The notes under the pieces: generated by a model | The model's input: the letters and a program-made list of their open reading frames with translations, nothing else | Database searches by the model: none | Told to the model about the DNA's origin: nothing | In this document: positions 52,001 through 59,992 of the stretch, piece by piece | How positions within the stretch are numbered: the stretch's first letter is position 1 | How the letters are laid out: each line of letters opens with the position of its first letter | Program-made: the position numbers and the translations under genes | From: a bacterium | Lineage (GTDB): Bacteria > Patescibacteriota > Saccharimonadia > Saccharimonadales > Saccharimonadaceae | NCBI GenBank assembly: GCA_027451105.1 | Contig: DAIDKB010000024.1 | Location: forward strand, 22,552 to 86,551 | Length of the DNA stretch: 64,000 nt | Reading direction: 5' to 3'

Positions 52001-52098
52001 ACAAGATTTACGACTGGCTAACGGCTAATGCTAGCAATTACGGAATAGCTAAATTATCAACCGAGGCTTGGCACTGGCAGGCGGCGGGAGCACACTAA
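49042..52098 (+). CDS. Large membrane protein with C-terminal VanY-type D,D-carboxypeptidase domain
   Basis: 1018 residues. A polar cytosolic start (about 1-85), a membrane helix (GVVAGLIITLVVALGGFFGG, about 91-110), a long Ala/Ser/Thr-rich extracytoplasmic middle with a second hydrophobic region near 515-550, and an M15 domain in the last 130 residues: VHVTSSFRTMAEQIKIFNSYG, the zinc motif SNHQMGLAVDF and EAWHWQ. M15 enzymes trim peptidoglycan stem peptides; in secretion loci they open the wall for the channel. TATAAT (49025-49030) and TAGGGTAG precede the ATG. The following wall-lytic gene starts 2 nt after the stop. Confidence 0.85.
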   Translation: MAPQQDEDTKLNPGQADYDQKVKRIGKTESAGTGDFDDSADNSGSGIDRVRDAEENPGGGWKNNVSGLAAGVASKATGGKLSFIKKKGPIGVVAGLIITLVVALGGFFGGSSLLLSLAANLKVGPLSSVSSVLKSREKSILLKQLSSKATTGLCQPITIRCKFSTMSKSQISVLEDAGFKVNTDGKVLGIGRSKITSLELIDENGVITTITADTLAAELETSPKLASAIDKAFAPRLKAYSSSAFKYVLNKIGATKLAQLPKTTVDKMAKAIKDRVSGITQAQIDAKLTPTGQNDSKGNPTYIDESGATITAAEAETRMAAANTRYASALKLRSTATSMTDFFTKSSVKATMIGVGAVSIACSAWNIVRTAESASRYLGAVQLANYAMIFLGTADAIKAGDATPEQVEALGNILTTPNSAGLTAMDSRGMKNVQYGDISPIPDPTVETDSSNNPTDASLSNLSQASEVTDYVNGAGVGSAAKNTILKAVSPGSSASTSAAYKAADGVCGFVNNAVVGGIMIGVGVLTTAACVIAAIPTLGASVGACGSDVAVQLGIAGAMVGSMALATNKLNSLLSGNLITGHENGNQAGNAIASGAGALNTFNGLSSGLGYLNKTDAGTFQAYQDQTNSQFAAIDQSTVSPFDSSNPNTFMGKLTTGLLPLLTKTSSLGSYVLSLAKLPLTAFSSLFSKVAAQSYTNADAGVCADTEYNNQNIATDINCNPIVGQTTSTLALNVDDVLNYMINNSHIDETTGAAKSSQYKDYVTYCAKRDIAFGTAPDGSSSDPVKTGKVCQDGYVNASNPDDTKMYNMFRAYLSYSIAEEGMSGEATQALSDASPDSSSTTTQPASITTDQASLYQDSTNVACADGTTDAGTDVGYDNGQAINIRLCSIPGTIDSSFSNQPMHVNSRVSGAFLALIQSMGAATGSPVHVTSSFRTMAEQIKIFNSYGSVRAAKAGYSNHQMGLAVDFQLPTGNNTGEATKSPGTDKIYDWLTANASNYGIAKLSTEAWHWQAAGAH

Positions 52099-52100
52099 AG

Positions 52101-53276
52101 ATGAGCGGATTATTTAAAATAAAGCTACTTTCTATAGTTAGTTTGACACTAATAAGCTCGCTAATGCCATTAAGCGTTTTTGCTATCGACCAGGCGTTTT
52201 ATAGTAGTAATGATATTTTATTTTACGATCCGACCGATACTAATGCCTGCGCCACGTCCGGCAGTGTCTCGTCAACCGGCAGTATTTCACTGGAAAAAAG
52301 TGACGCTCTGCAGCATATTTTTCAGACATTAATTAACGGTGGTATGAACACAGTCCAAGCGTCGGCTGTAATGGGCAATATGTATGGTGAATCGTCATTT
52401 AACGCCGGTGTTAATGAAAGTGGTGGTGGCCCAGGTTACGGTCTGGTTCAATGGTCTTTTGGACGACGAACTAACCTTGAGGCATATGCCACCGCCCAAG
52501 GCAAACCAGTCTCTGATGTTGATTTACAGCTAAGTTTTTTATTAAAGGAATATAACGAATCATATAAAAGTAGGTTAGATAAAAGTGATTTTGCAACCAG
52601 CAGTGATATAGCAGCTGCTACAACTGCTTGGATGAGGATATTCGAAGCGCCTTTAATGTATCCGGACAACGATCCAGCTGGCCTAAACTCTAAGCGAATT
52701 CCAGCAGCAGAGAAGGTCTACGGATTTTATTCCAATCTAGCTGTTAGTACTTCTACGTCGTCTTCGACTGCATCGACTAGCTGTAGCGCAGTAGGTAACG
52801 GCGTGGTCGCCGGCAGTATTGTTAAGACTGCTATTGGCCTAGCTCAACCACAACCAGTCTCAAACGGCACAACAAGCCTCACTCAGGCTACCCAGGCTTT
52901 TCAGGATGCTAAAGCTAAATACAACCCAACGACCGACCCGACCGACTGTGGTGGTTTTGTTGCTACTGTTATGCTATCAAGCGGTGTTGATCCAAACTAC
53001 CCTAATGTTGGCACATCTAAACAGTATGATTACGTTCAGGCCCATCCAGAAAAATACACCGTCATACATCCGCAAAGTGCTGCCGACTTACAACCAGGTG
53101 ATATCCTAATTACGGCAGCAGCTGGACACACTATGATTTATGTAGGTAGTGATGGCGGCCAGTATCCTGCGGTTGACGCCTCGCTATATGGCCGCATTCC
53201 AAGTATGCGCACAGTTGGTGACGCTCAGTATATGTTAAACAAAAGCGACATTATTGCAGCGAGGGTTATTAAATAA
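52101..53276 (+). CDS. Secreted bifunctional wall hydrolase: phage-tail-type lysozyme plus NlpC/P60-like domain
   Basis: 391 residues. A signal peptide (KIKLLSIVSLTLISSLMPLSVFA), a lysozyme-like domain (about 70-215: IFQTLINGGMNTVQASAVMGNMYGESSFN with the catalytic Glu near 95, and GPGYGLVQWSFGRR), a Ser/Thr-rich linker, and a C-terminal papain-like domain with TDCGGFVA (Cys near 281) and AGHTMIYVG (His near 338). The pair cuts glycan strands and peptides, as in VirB1-like and Tn916-type lytic proteins. The ATG follows the upstream stop by 2 nt with GGGAG before it; an in-frame upstream ATG overlaps the previous gene. Confidence 0.88.
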   Translation: MSGLFKIKLLSIVSLTLISSLMPLSVFAIDQAFYSSNDILFYDPTDTNACATSGSVSSTGSISLEKSDALQHIFQTLINGGMNTVQASAVMGNMYGESSFNAGVNESGGGPGYGLVQWSFGRRTNLEAYATAQGKPVSDVDLQLSFLLKEYNESYKSRLDKSDFATSSDIAAATTAWMRIFEAPLMYPDNDPAGLNSKRIPAAEKVYGFYSNLAVSTSTSSSTASTSCSAVGNGVVAGSIVKTAIGLAQPQPVSNGTTSLTQATQAFQDAKAKYNPTTDPTDCGGFVATVMLSSGVDPNYPNVGTSKQYDYVQAHPEKYTVIHPQSAADLQPGDILITAAAGHTMIYVGSDGGQYPAVDASLYGRIPSMRTVGDAQYMLNKSDIIAARVIK

Positions 53277-53899
53277 TGTTAAGTCGTCGCAATTTAATTA
53301 TTCTAATCACCAGCTTTAGTATTTTTATAATCGGACTGGCTATTTACAGTTTAGTTCCAAAAACCCAGTTGCTATTTAGCGTTGCTCCACACCAAGTGAT
53401 GGTCAATTTTGACGGTCAAAACAGGCAAGTCACAAGTGGTTCAAAGATCGGTGTTAAGCCCGGTACATACAAGATCACTGTTTCACGCGATCAGTTTGAC
53501 TCGTATAATCTATCAGTTACCGTGGCGAGTGGAAAAACCTCCGAAGTACTAGTTGCCTTAGATCCGCAAACCGACGCTGCTAAAGAGCTGCTAAATAACA
53601 AAGAGTCGCAGGATATTATCCAGCGCTTCAACGGTAATAAAATGGACGACTATCAACAGCAACTTAAAAAAGACTTTCCGATTATTAACATCCTGCCGAT
53701 TCAACAACGCCTATATTATATTTATCCATGCCAGTCGCAAAAATATCCAAAAGATACTACTAAATTGGCGATTTGTGTAGATATTACGGCTGACGAAGTT
53801 AAGCCATATGTCGAAACTTACATTCAATCTAAAGGTTACGACTTAAATAATTACGAAGTTATTTGGAACAACCAAAGTACCGCAACGCCCGGTGACTAA
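53276..53899 (+). CDS. Membrane-anchored PEGA-domain protein
   Basis: 207 residues. An N-terminal helix (LIILITSFSIFIIGLAIYSLV), then a PEGA-type beta domain (about 38-102: VSVAPHQVMVNFDG-like repeats with KIGVKPGTYKITVSRDQFDSYNLSVTVASGKTSEVLVAL), a linker, and a C-terminal domain with two cysteines (IYPCQSQKY, AICVDITADEVK). PEGA modules are surface binding repeats. The ATG overlaps the hydrolase stop (TAATG) and the end overlaps the convergent recF stop by 4 nt. It is the last gene of the secretion locus. Confidence 0.78.
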   Translation: MLSRRNLIILITSFSIFIIGLAIYSLVPKTQLLFSVAPHQVMVNFDGQNRQVTSGSKIGVKPGTYKITVSRDQFDSYNLSVTVASGKTSEVLVALDPQTDAAKELLNNKESQDIIQRFNGNKMDDYQQQLKKDFPIINILPIQQRLYYIYPCQSQKYPKDTTKLAICVDITADEVKPYVETYIQSKGYDLNNYEVIWNNQSTATPGD

Positions 53900-54939
53900 A
53901 GCTCAATATGTTTGTAGTTCGGACTATCAGATAAAACGTGCGTACTAGTAATAACAATTTGATGCGCCCTGATTGTGTCGCTAAGCGATTTTTGGCGTTC
54001 TAAATCAAGTTCTGAAAAGACATCGTCAAGCAAGATTAATGGTTTTTGGCCAGTAATTTGTTCAATAATACCAACCTCTAAAAACTTTAAAGCCAAAATA
54101 ATTGTACGAACTTCACCGCGTGAAGCCACCGATAAAGCAGGGGAGTTATTAAATTCAAAAATTACGTCGTGGCGGTGTGGGCCAACGCTTGTATTGCCGA
54201 GTAGCTTATCGCGCTCGGCGTGGGCATGTAGTTCATTTAAAAGCTTTTGTTTAGTATCGCCAATAATTGTATGTGAATAATGAATTGTTACAAGATCATT
54301 ATCGTTAGAAATTTCTCGATACGCATCACCGAGCTTATTATTAATTTGTTCAATAAAAGCAGTGCGTTGCTCGATTATCATCGCGCCGTATTCGCTTAAA
54401 GCCACGTTCCAGGCAAACAAATCATCGGCCGATACAAACGACTGTTTTAATAGATTGTTACGCTGTCTGAGTGCCCGGTCGTATTTATGAATCGCCGAGG
54501 CATAAAGTGGGTTTATTTGACTTATAAACCGGTCTATAAACTTACGGCGACGCTCTGGCGAGCCATGAAGTAGTCGCAGATCTTCGGGCTCGAATAATAC
54601 AACTTGATACTTATTTTTAGGTAATAATCGGTAATTAGTTTTACCATCAATAATAAATTGTTTTCGGCCAGTTTGCTTAGCTGGGTCGAATTTAATCGTG
54701 TATTTACGACTGTCGTTAAAAAGTAGATCAATCTTCCACCAAGGCGCCTCGTGTCGCAACACGTCGTTATCACCGCCTTTAAACGAGCTACCTTGTAGGC
54801 CTATATAAATTGATTCAAGAAGGGAAGTTTTGCCGCTACCATTACTACCAGTAATAACTGTTACTGTTGGTGAAAGTTCGATAGTTAGATTTTCGTGCGA
54901 ACGAATATTCTGAACTGTTAGTTTGTCGACCACCGCCAT
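53896..54939 (-). CDS. recF: DNA replication and repair protein RecF
   Basis: 347 residues. SMC-like ATPase of the RecFOR pathway: Walker A ITGSNGSGKTSLLESIYIGLQG (about 30-51), the conserved RKFIDRFISQINPLYA block, SRGEVRTIILALKF (signature) and LILLDDVFSELDLERQ (Walker B). It loads RecA at gaps. It follows dnaN by 6 nt, the classical origin order, and overlaps the last bases of the convergent PEGA gene. Confidence 0.95.
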   Translation of the reverse strand: MAVVDKLTVQNIRSHENLTIELSPTVTVITGSNGSGKTSLLESIYIGLQGSSFKGGDNDVLRHEAPWWKIDLLFNDSRKYTIKFDPAKQTGRKQFIIDGKTNYRLLPKNKYQVVLFEPEDLRLLHGSPERRRKFIDRFISQINPLYASAIHKYDRALRQRNNLLKQSFVSADDLFAWNVALSEYGAMIIEQRTAFIEQINNKLGDAYREISNDNDLVTIHYSHTIIGDTKQKLLNELHAHAERDKLLGNTSVGPHRHDVIFEFNNSPALSVASRGEVRTIILALKFLEVGIIEQITGQKPLILLDDVFSELDLERQKSLSDTIRAHQIVITSTHVLSDSPNYKHIEL

Positions 54940-54945
54940 AATTAA

Positions 54946-56046
54946 CTAACTTTTAAGGGGCATAATTATATGGTAATAGTTGGTATCTTTATCGGCTGAC
55001 TTTAAAACACACGGTGCTAATTTGCCACTGAAGCTAAATAATACAGTTTCACCCTCAATCACCGATAAAGCCTCATTTAAGTAGCGTGAATTAAGGGTTA
55101 CTTGACCATCGCCATTAACTTCCGCTGTCGCTTCAGAAGTATTTTCACCAAGTTGAGAAGCAATGGAATGGATTGAGATACTTTTTTTCGCTTCATCGGC
55201 CGTTATTGTAATACTGCCACCAGATTCGCGGGCAAATAAACCAGCAATTTTAGTAATTCGAACAAAATCAGACTTATTAATCGATATATTTGTACTGGTG
55301 GTTTTTGGCACCAACTGACGATAGTCGGGGAAGTTACCATCAATTAAACGACTAATAACTTCAGTATCACTAATTCTAAAGCGAACTTGGGTTTCATCAA
55401 ATAAGATATCAATTTCTTGGCTGTCATCAGTAATACTACGCAAAACTTCTTGAAGAGTTTGAGTGGGAATAATTGCCGAAACTTCGCTTTTGGTATCAAT
55501 TAATTTACGTTCCGATAAGCGATAACCGTCTGTTGCGGCTAGGATTAATTGACCTTCGTGCGAGTGCCAATAAACACCAGTTAAAACTGGTCGTGTCGAG
55601 TCGTTACTTGTTGTAATAATTGTCTGCGAAACCGCTTGCTTAAAATCTTCAGTCTTAATATTGTAACTAATCGATGACTCTTCATTAATTGTAGGTAGTT
55701 CTGGGAAGTCATCGGCAATCGCACCGTTAATAATTGAAGTATACTTACCACTTTTAATATGCAGGTTACTGTTAACAACTTTCAGATCGACTGATTCTTT
55801 TGGGAGGTTAGAAATAAACTCCGAAATAAGGCGAGCGGGGACAGTAATTGCACCAGGTTTTATAACTTTGGCACCAATATACTGAGTGGTCGCAATTTCA
55901 AGATTCGTGGCAGCAACCAATAAACGATTATTGTCGGTACGAAGTAGTATATTACCAAGAATCGGTAACTGAGTTTTACTACTAGCAACGCGTCCAACGG
56001 CTGAAAGTGCTTTAGCTAGGTTATCCTGGGTGACTGAAAGTTCCAT
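54946..56046 (-). CDS. dnaN: DNA polymerase III sliding clamp (beta subunit)
   Basis: 366 residues, normal length. MELSVTQDNLAKALSAVGRVASSKTQLPILGNILL at the N-terminus, RPVLTGVYWHSHEGQLILAATDGYRLSERKL in the middle, and the C-terminal YYHIIMPLKS (compare MPMR/MPL endings of clamps) are diagnostic. The ring dimer tethers the polymerase. It lies downstream of dnaA, separated by 283 nt that contain DnaA-box-like sites. AAAGG lies upstream of the ATG. Confidence 0.97.
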   Translation of the reverse strand: MELSVTQDNLAKALSAVGRVASSKTQLPILGNILLRTDNNRLLVAATNLEIATTQYIGAKVIKPGAITVPARLISEFISNLPKESVDLKVVNSNLHIKSGKYTSIINGAIADDFPELPTINEESSISYNIKTEDFKQAVSQTIITTSNDSTRPVLTGVYWHSHEGQLILAATDGYRLSERKLIDTKSEVSAIIPTQTLQEVLRSITDDSQEIDILFDETQVRFRISDTEVISRLIDGNFPDYRQLVPKTTSTNISINKSDFVRITKIAGLFARESGGSITITADEAKKSISIHSIASQLGENTSEATAEVNGDGQVTLNSRYLNEALSVIEGETVLFSFSGKLAPCVLKSADKDTNYYHIIMPLKS

Positions 56047-56329
56047 TGTTATTATTGTTACCTTTCTTTAAATTCTTTTTAGGGCTCTTAATAATAGGTC
56101 TTGTGGATTGTGTGTATAACGGTTATTTAACAGATATAAATTAGTATTTTTGGTTGTGGAAAATGAGTTGTTCAAATAGGTTATAAAATGGCGATAAACT
56201 GGTAGTTGTACATTGATTGCAGAGTAGCTAGTTTGTTTGGGTAGGTGAGTAGTGGATGAAGTGACACTGTTTGTAAACCGGTTTTTATACTGCCTGTACA
56301 CAATTTTTACCCAGGCAGAAAGTATAGTA
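56047..56329. other. dnaA-dnaN intergenic region with DnaA-box-like sites
   Basis: 283 nt, AT-rich. TGTGTATAA (56111-56119) fits the DnaA box consensus TTATNCACA on the other strand; TGTGGAAAA (56155-56163) is a weaker match, and TGTGGATTG near 56102 is looser. It may be part of a bipartite origin together with the region upstream of dnaA, or carry dnaN regulation. No gene seen. Confidence 0.55.
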
Positions 56330-57709
56330 TTAAGCATATAATTTCTCGCGTATCGAGGCGACTTGTTCACGCACAAGGTAATCAAGTTTAATCGCTTTTT
56401 CAATCTTCTCAACCGAATGAATGGCGGTCGTGTGATCTTTACGACCAAGTTCGTCAGCAATTTTCGGAAAACTCATATGTAATTCGCTGCGTAGTAGGTA
56501 CATGGCGATTTGGCGTGGCACTACAATATGCTTATCGCGCTTTGCACTACAAACTTCTTCAACTTTTAATTGAAAATGTTTAGCGGTCTTTTCAACAATT
56601 TGTTTACTGGTTATATATTGTGGGCGAGAGTGGCGGACATTGCCAAGTAAACCTTCGGCAGTTGATATATCAGGACTAATTCCACGCATTTCGGCATAGG
56701 CTAACAGTTGGTTTAAAGCACCTTCAAGTTCACGGATATTAGTCTTGATATTATTTGCAAGGTATTCAACGGTTTCTTGACCAAGCTCAATGCCAGATAA
56801 CGAGGCTTTAGCTTTTAAGATAGCGCACCTGGTTTCAAAATCGGGCATTTGAATATCAATTGTCATACCCATTTCAAAACGACTACGCAGACGTTCGGTT
56901 AAGGTTGGAATACTCTTTGGTGGTTTATCGCTACTAATAATAATTTGTTTATTGTTTTGGTGCAGGTGATTAAAGGTGTGAAAGAACTCTTCTTGAGTCT
57001 TCTCTTTGCCAGCAATAAATTGCATATCATCAACAATCAATACATCAACGTTGCGGTATTTCTCGGAAAACCCCTTTTTCTTAAAGCGAATACTGTCCAA
57101 AAATTCACTCACAAAAGTTTCACTACTGATATATAGAACGCGGGTGCCCGGTTGGTTTTTGATAATTTCATTACCGATTGCCTGCATTAAGTGAGTTTTA
57201 CCAAGACCGACACCACCATAGAGATAAATTGGGTTGTATTTAACGCCAGGGTTAGCAGCGACAGCTTGAGAAGCGGTGTAAGCCAGGTCGTTACTTGATC
57301 CAACGATAAAACTATCAAAAGTGTAACGGGGGTTTAAGCCGCCAGCCAGTAGCGGCGACTTTGCTAAGTAAGCTGATGAATCACTTGATGGTAGTAGACT
57401 ATCAGCTGTTTGGGTTTGATCTGGACGGTTAACGGTTGTTTCACGGTTAACATGAGTTCGTTTGCCGGTTGTGGTAATAGTGTAATTAATCCGTTTTGGG
57501 TTAACACCATTTTTAGCAAGTATTTCTAGAATTTGATCATTAAACTTTACTTCAAATTGCTTCTTAGCAAAGATATTCGGCACTGATATAGTCACGCCAG
57601 ACTCATCGTTGTTTACTAGTTCAGTGTTTTTAAACCAGGTGGTAAACGTCGCATGCGAAACCGATAATTCGATTTCTCCAAGGACACTTTGCCACAATGC
57701 GTGATGCAT
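56330..57709 (-). CDS. dnaA: Chromosomal replication initiator DnaA
   Basis: 459 residues with all four domains: ALWQSVLGEIELSVSHATFTTWF (domain I), a short linker, NPRYTFDSFIVGSSNDLAYTASQAV leading to Walker A YGGVGLGKTHLMQAIGNEI and Walker B VLIVDDMQFI (domain III), and the DNA-binding signature LGRKDHTTAIHSVEKIEK (domain IV). It binds DnaA boxes and opens oriC. The ATG at 57709, giving the usual start of domain I, is preceded by GGGAGTG; upstream in-frame starts add residues with no family match. Confidence 0.97.
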   Translation of the reverse strand: MHHALWQSVLGEIELSVSHATFTTWFKNTELVNNDESGVTISVPNIFAKKQFEVKFNDQILEILAKNGVNPKRINYTITTTGKRTHVNRETTVNRPDQTQTADSLLPSSDSSAYLAKSPLLAGGLNPRYTFDSFIVGSSNDLAYTASQAVAANPGVKYNPIYLYGGVGLGKTHLMQAIGNEIIKNQPGTRVLYISSETFVSEFLDSIRFKKKGFSEKYRNVDVLIVDDMQFIAGKEKTQEEFFHTFNHLHQNNKQIIISSDKPPKSIPTLTERLRSRFEMGMTIDIQMPDFETRCAILKAKASLSGIELGQETVEYLANNIKTNIRELEGALNQLLAYAEMRGISPDISTAEGLLGNVRHSRPQYITSKQIVEKTAKHFQLKVEEVCSAKRDKHIVVPRQIAMYLLRSELHMSFPKIADELGRKDHTTAIHSVEKIEKAIKLDYLVREQVASIREKLYA

Positions 57710-57969
57710 ATTAATTAACACTCCCGTAAAAACACACTTTATTAATATCAACTATACTAGAGCTAAATGTTTTCCACAACCACAAGCCTATAGTAAAAAG
57801 CTGAGGCCAAATAGGGGTACCGGTTATGCACAATAACAACTGACCACTGTAAATATGTGGAAAAACTAGACAGAACTGTGGATAAAAATACATACCCACA
57901 CAATGCTTCAGTGTAAAATTCAAGAGTTAGCTTGTAAAAAGAGGTCGTTTTAGGTAAGATGTATAGGAT
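57710..57969. other. Probable replication origin (oriC) between dnaA and rpmH
   Basis: 260 nt between divergent dnaA and rpmH. A perfect DnaA box TGTGGATAA lies at 57877-57885, TTATGCACA at 57824-57832 (fits TTATNCACA), and near-matches TTTTCCACA (57770-57778) and TGTGGAAAA (57856-57864). The stretch from 57735 to 57765 is AT-rich. The gene order dnaN-dnaA | rpmH-rnpA-yidC-jag is the classical bacterial origin arrangement. Confidence 0.8.
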
Positions 57970-58107
57970 ATGCCAAAGCGAACATTCCAACCCCACACCC
58001 GTCATCGTGCTAAAACCCATGGTTTTCGTGCACGTATCGCTACAAAAGCGGGCCGAGCTGTTATTAAACGGCGCCGAATCAAGGGCCGAGCTCAGATTAC
58101 GGTCTAG
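57970..58107 (+). CDS. rpmH: 50S ribosomal protein L34
   Basis: 45 residues, a very small basic protein: [19 protein letters not shown], then [21 protein letters not shown], ending AQITV, the full L34 pattern. It binds 23S rRNA. It lies upstream of rnpA as in nearly all bacteria, but a terminator-like hairpin (58117-58144) and a separate -10 box stand between them. An AGG-containing stretch precedes the ATG. Confidence 0.97.
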   Translation: MPKRTFQPHTRHRAKTHGFRARIATKAGRAVIKRRRIKGRAQITV

Positions 58108-58116
58108 ACGATAATT

Positions 58117-58144
58117 ACACCGCCAAATGTGCGGTGTTTTTTAT
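58117..58144 (+). terminator. rpmH terminator
   Basis: ACACCGC/GCGGTGT stem, 7-nt loop, TTTTTTAT. Confidence 0.85.
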
Positions 58145-58163
58145 AGGTTATAATAAAACAACA

Positions 58164-58517
58164 ATGATTCCATTTAATAATCGTTTTCACGGCCACAGCA
58201 GCCTAAATTATGTTTATAGAAACGGCCAAGTTATTCGGTCTCGTTTTGCGACGTTAAAATTTAGCCCAAACACAAAGCGATCTAAATCTCGACTAGCAGT
58301 TGTAGTCGGCAAAAAGGTTATTAAAAGTGCCGTTGCGCGTAATCGAATTCGACGACGAGCTTATGAGTATCTGCGTCTTAAAATGCCTGAATTTAGCCAA
58401 AATTACGATTTAATAATTATCGTCTCGTCAAGCGAACTTATGACGATGCCGGCAGACGAATTTGCCAATCAAATGGATCAGCTAATGAACCAGGCTAAGC
58501 TGTATAAAACTACCTAA
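58164..58517 (+). CDS. rnpA: Ribonuclease P protein component
   Basis: 117 residues. IPFNNRFHGHSSLNYVYRNGQVIRSRFATLKF, then SRLAVVVGKKVIKSAVARNRIRRRAYEYLRL, the RNR signature that binds RNase P RNA. The partner RNA gene was not found in the window. TATAAT (58149-58154) ends 9 nt before the ATG at 58164, so this start was preferred over an upstream in-frame ATG that overlaps the rpmH terminator. It would mature all the tRNAs seen here. Confidence 0.95.
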   Translation: MIPFNNRFHGHSSLNYVYRNGQVIRSRFATLKFSPNTKRSKSRLAVVVGKKVIKSAVARNRIRRRAYEYLRLKMPEFSQNYDLIIIVSSSELMTMPADEFANQMDQLMNQAKLYKTT

Positions 58518-58570
58518 TTCTGCTATAATCAACCCTAGATTAGTGTATTATTTTTGGAGCTCTTAACTTA

Positions 58571-59527
58571 GTGAATATTTTTGACATCTTTATTATAAAG
58601 CCGATTTTTAACCTGCTTATTGGGCTTTACAGCTTAATTCCTGGTGGCGATTTTGGTATCTCGATTATTATCTTTACGGTGTTTATTCGTCTATTACTTT
58701 GGCCACTATTAAAACGCCAACTACACCAAGTTACAGCCATGCGCAAACTGCAGCCACAACTGGATAAGATTAAGAAAGCGACTAAGGGTAATAAGCAGCT
58801 TGAATCAATGCAGATGATGGAGTTGTACAAAGAGCACGGCGTTAACCCATTTCGTTCGATTGGTATTTTGTTAATTCAGTTACCAATTTTTATTGCACTA
58901 TATCAAGTGATTCAAATCTTTACATTACACCGCGACAAGGTTGGGGCTTATACCTACAGCTTCTTGCAAAACGTTGAACCAATTAAGCAATTAATTCAGC
59001 ATCCAGAATTATTTAAAGAGAAGTTGTTTGGTGTAATTGACTTAACCGCTCATGCTCTTGGTGGCCCAAACGGCATTAATTACTTCTTAGTTATCTTGGC
59101 TATTTTAGCTGCAATTACGCAGTATATTATGTCCAAGCAAACTTCGCCTCAAGTCGGTAGCAAAAAGCGAATTCGCGATATTATGGCTGAAGCCGCCGAT
59201 GGCAAGCAGGCTGATCAAAGCGAGATGAACGCAGTGGTTATGGGTAAGATGACTAAGATTATGCCGTTTTTTATGCTGTTTATTATGCTAAATCTACCAG
59301 GTGCACTCGCCCTTTACTACGCCGTTTCAAATATTGTTGCCGTTATTCAGCAACACCATATTCTTAAACAAGATGTTGAAGAAATGGAAGAAATGGTTGA
59401 CAATGAGCCAAAGGCTGTTGGCAAAAAAGCGACCGCTAAGGCGCGCGCTAAAGCTGCAACCGAAGGCAATGTTATTCGTATAGTTGCCAAGGACACGAGC
59501 CCGAAAAAGTTAAACAAGAAAGGCTAA
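58571..59527 (+). CDS. yidC: Membrane protein insertase YidC/OxaA
   Basis: 318 residues, Gram-positive-like length. FIIKPIFNLLIGLYSLIPGGDFGISIIIFTVFIRLLLWPLLKRQL (first helices with the conserved Arg), MQMMELYKEHGVNPFRSIGILLIQLPIFIALYQVI, a helix near 170-190, and MTKIMPFFMLFIMLNLPGALALYYAVSNIVAVIQQ. A basic C-terminal tail (KKATAKARAKAATEG) can bind ribosomes. It inserts and folds membrane proteins with or without SecYEG. The start is a GTG with GGAG about 11 nt upstream. Co-transcribed with jag (3-nt gap). Confidence 0.96.
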   Translation: MNIFDIFIIKPIFNLLIGLYSLIPGGDFGISIIIFTVFIRLLLWPLLKRQLHQVTAMRKLQPQLDKIKKATKGNKQLESMQMMELYKEHGVNPFRSIGILLIQLPIFIALYQVIQIFTLHRDKVGAYTYSFLQNVEPIKQLIQHPELFKEKLFGVIDLTAHALGGPNGINYFLVILAILAAITQYIMSKQTSPQVGSKKRIRDIMAEAADGKQADQSEMNAVVMGKMTKIMPFFMLFIMLNLPGALALYYAVSNIVAVIQQHHILKQDVEEMEEMVDNEPKAVGKKATAKARAKAATEGNVIRIVAKDTSPKKLNKKG

Positions 59528-59530
59528 GAC

Positions 59531-59992
59531 ATGGACAGGGAAGAATCAATTAAGTTTGCACATAAGTACCTCGAGGATTTACTTTCGTTTTTCGGAGCGA
59601 ACATTACTGTGTCATCCACTTGTGAAGAGGATGTAATTGAATTATCTGTACCATCTAGCTCGCTAAACAGCTTATTGATTGGCCGTGGTGCCGAGACCCT
59701 GCGTAGTATGCAATACATTGTTTCGACAGTTCTGCGCAACAAGGATGCCGAACTTACTCGGGTTAATATCGATATTGCCGACTACAAAAAACAGCGTGCC
59801 GACCGCGTCGCCGAACAAGCCCGCCAGTGGATTGAAGAAGTTCGCCGCACCGGCAATTCGTATGTTGCTAATCTTAATCCAGCCGACCGTCGGATTGTGC
59901 ACCGCGTTGCTAGCGAATATAGCGACATTCACACCTTTTCAGAGGGTGAAGGTCATGACCGCAAGATTACAATTGCTCAAGCTAGCTCTTAA
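59531..59992 (+). CDS. jag: KH-R3H RNA-binding protein (Jag/KhpB)
   Basis: 153 residues. A KH-type domain (LSVPSSSLNSLLIGRGAETLRSMQYIVSTVLR, with the GxxG-like IGRG) and an R3H domain (NPADRRIVHRVASEYSDIHTFSEGEGHDRKITI). The N-terminal Jag-N domain of longer homologues is absent. It binds RNA, and in Gram-positive bacteria it influences cell elongation and envelope gene expression. It follows yidC by 3 nt, its standard place. Its 3' end overlaps the convergent glycosyltransferase by 11 nt. Confidence 0.92.
   Translation: MDREESIKFAHKYLEDLLSFFGANITVSSTCEEDVIELSVPSSSLNSLLIGRGAETLRSMQYIVSTVLRNKDAELTRVNIDIADYKKQRADRVAEQARQWIEEVRRTGNSYVANLNPADRRIVHRVASEYSDIHTFSEGEGHDRKITIAQASS

Noticed and set aside
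36783..53899. Integrative conjugative element
   Set aside because: No relaxase, coupling protein, integrase or flanking att repeats around the block, and it directly adjoins the dnaA/oriC region.
56068..56460. 130-codon reading frame between dnaA and dnaN
   Set aside because: It overlaps the dnaA 3' end in another frame and lies in the AT-rich intergenic region with DnaA-like boxes; no protein-like features.
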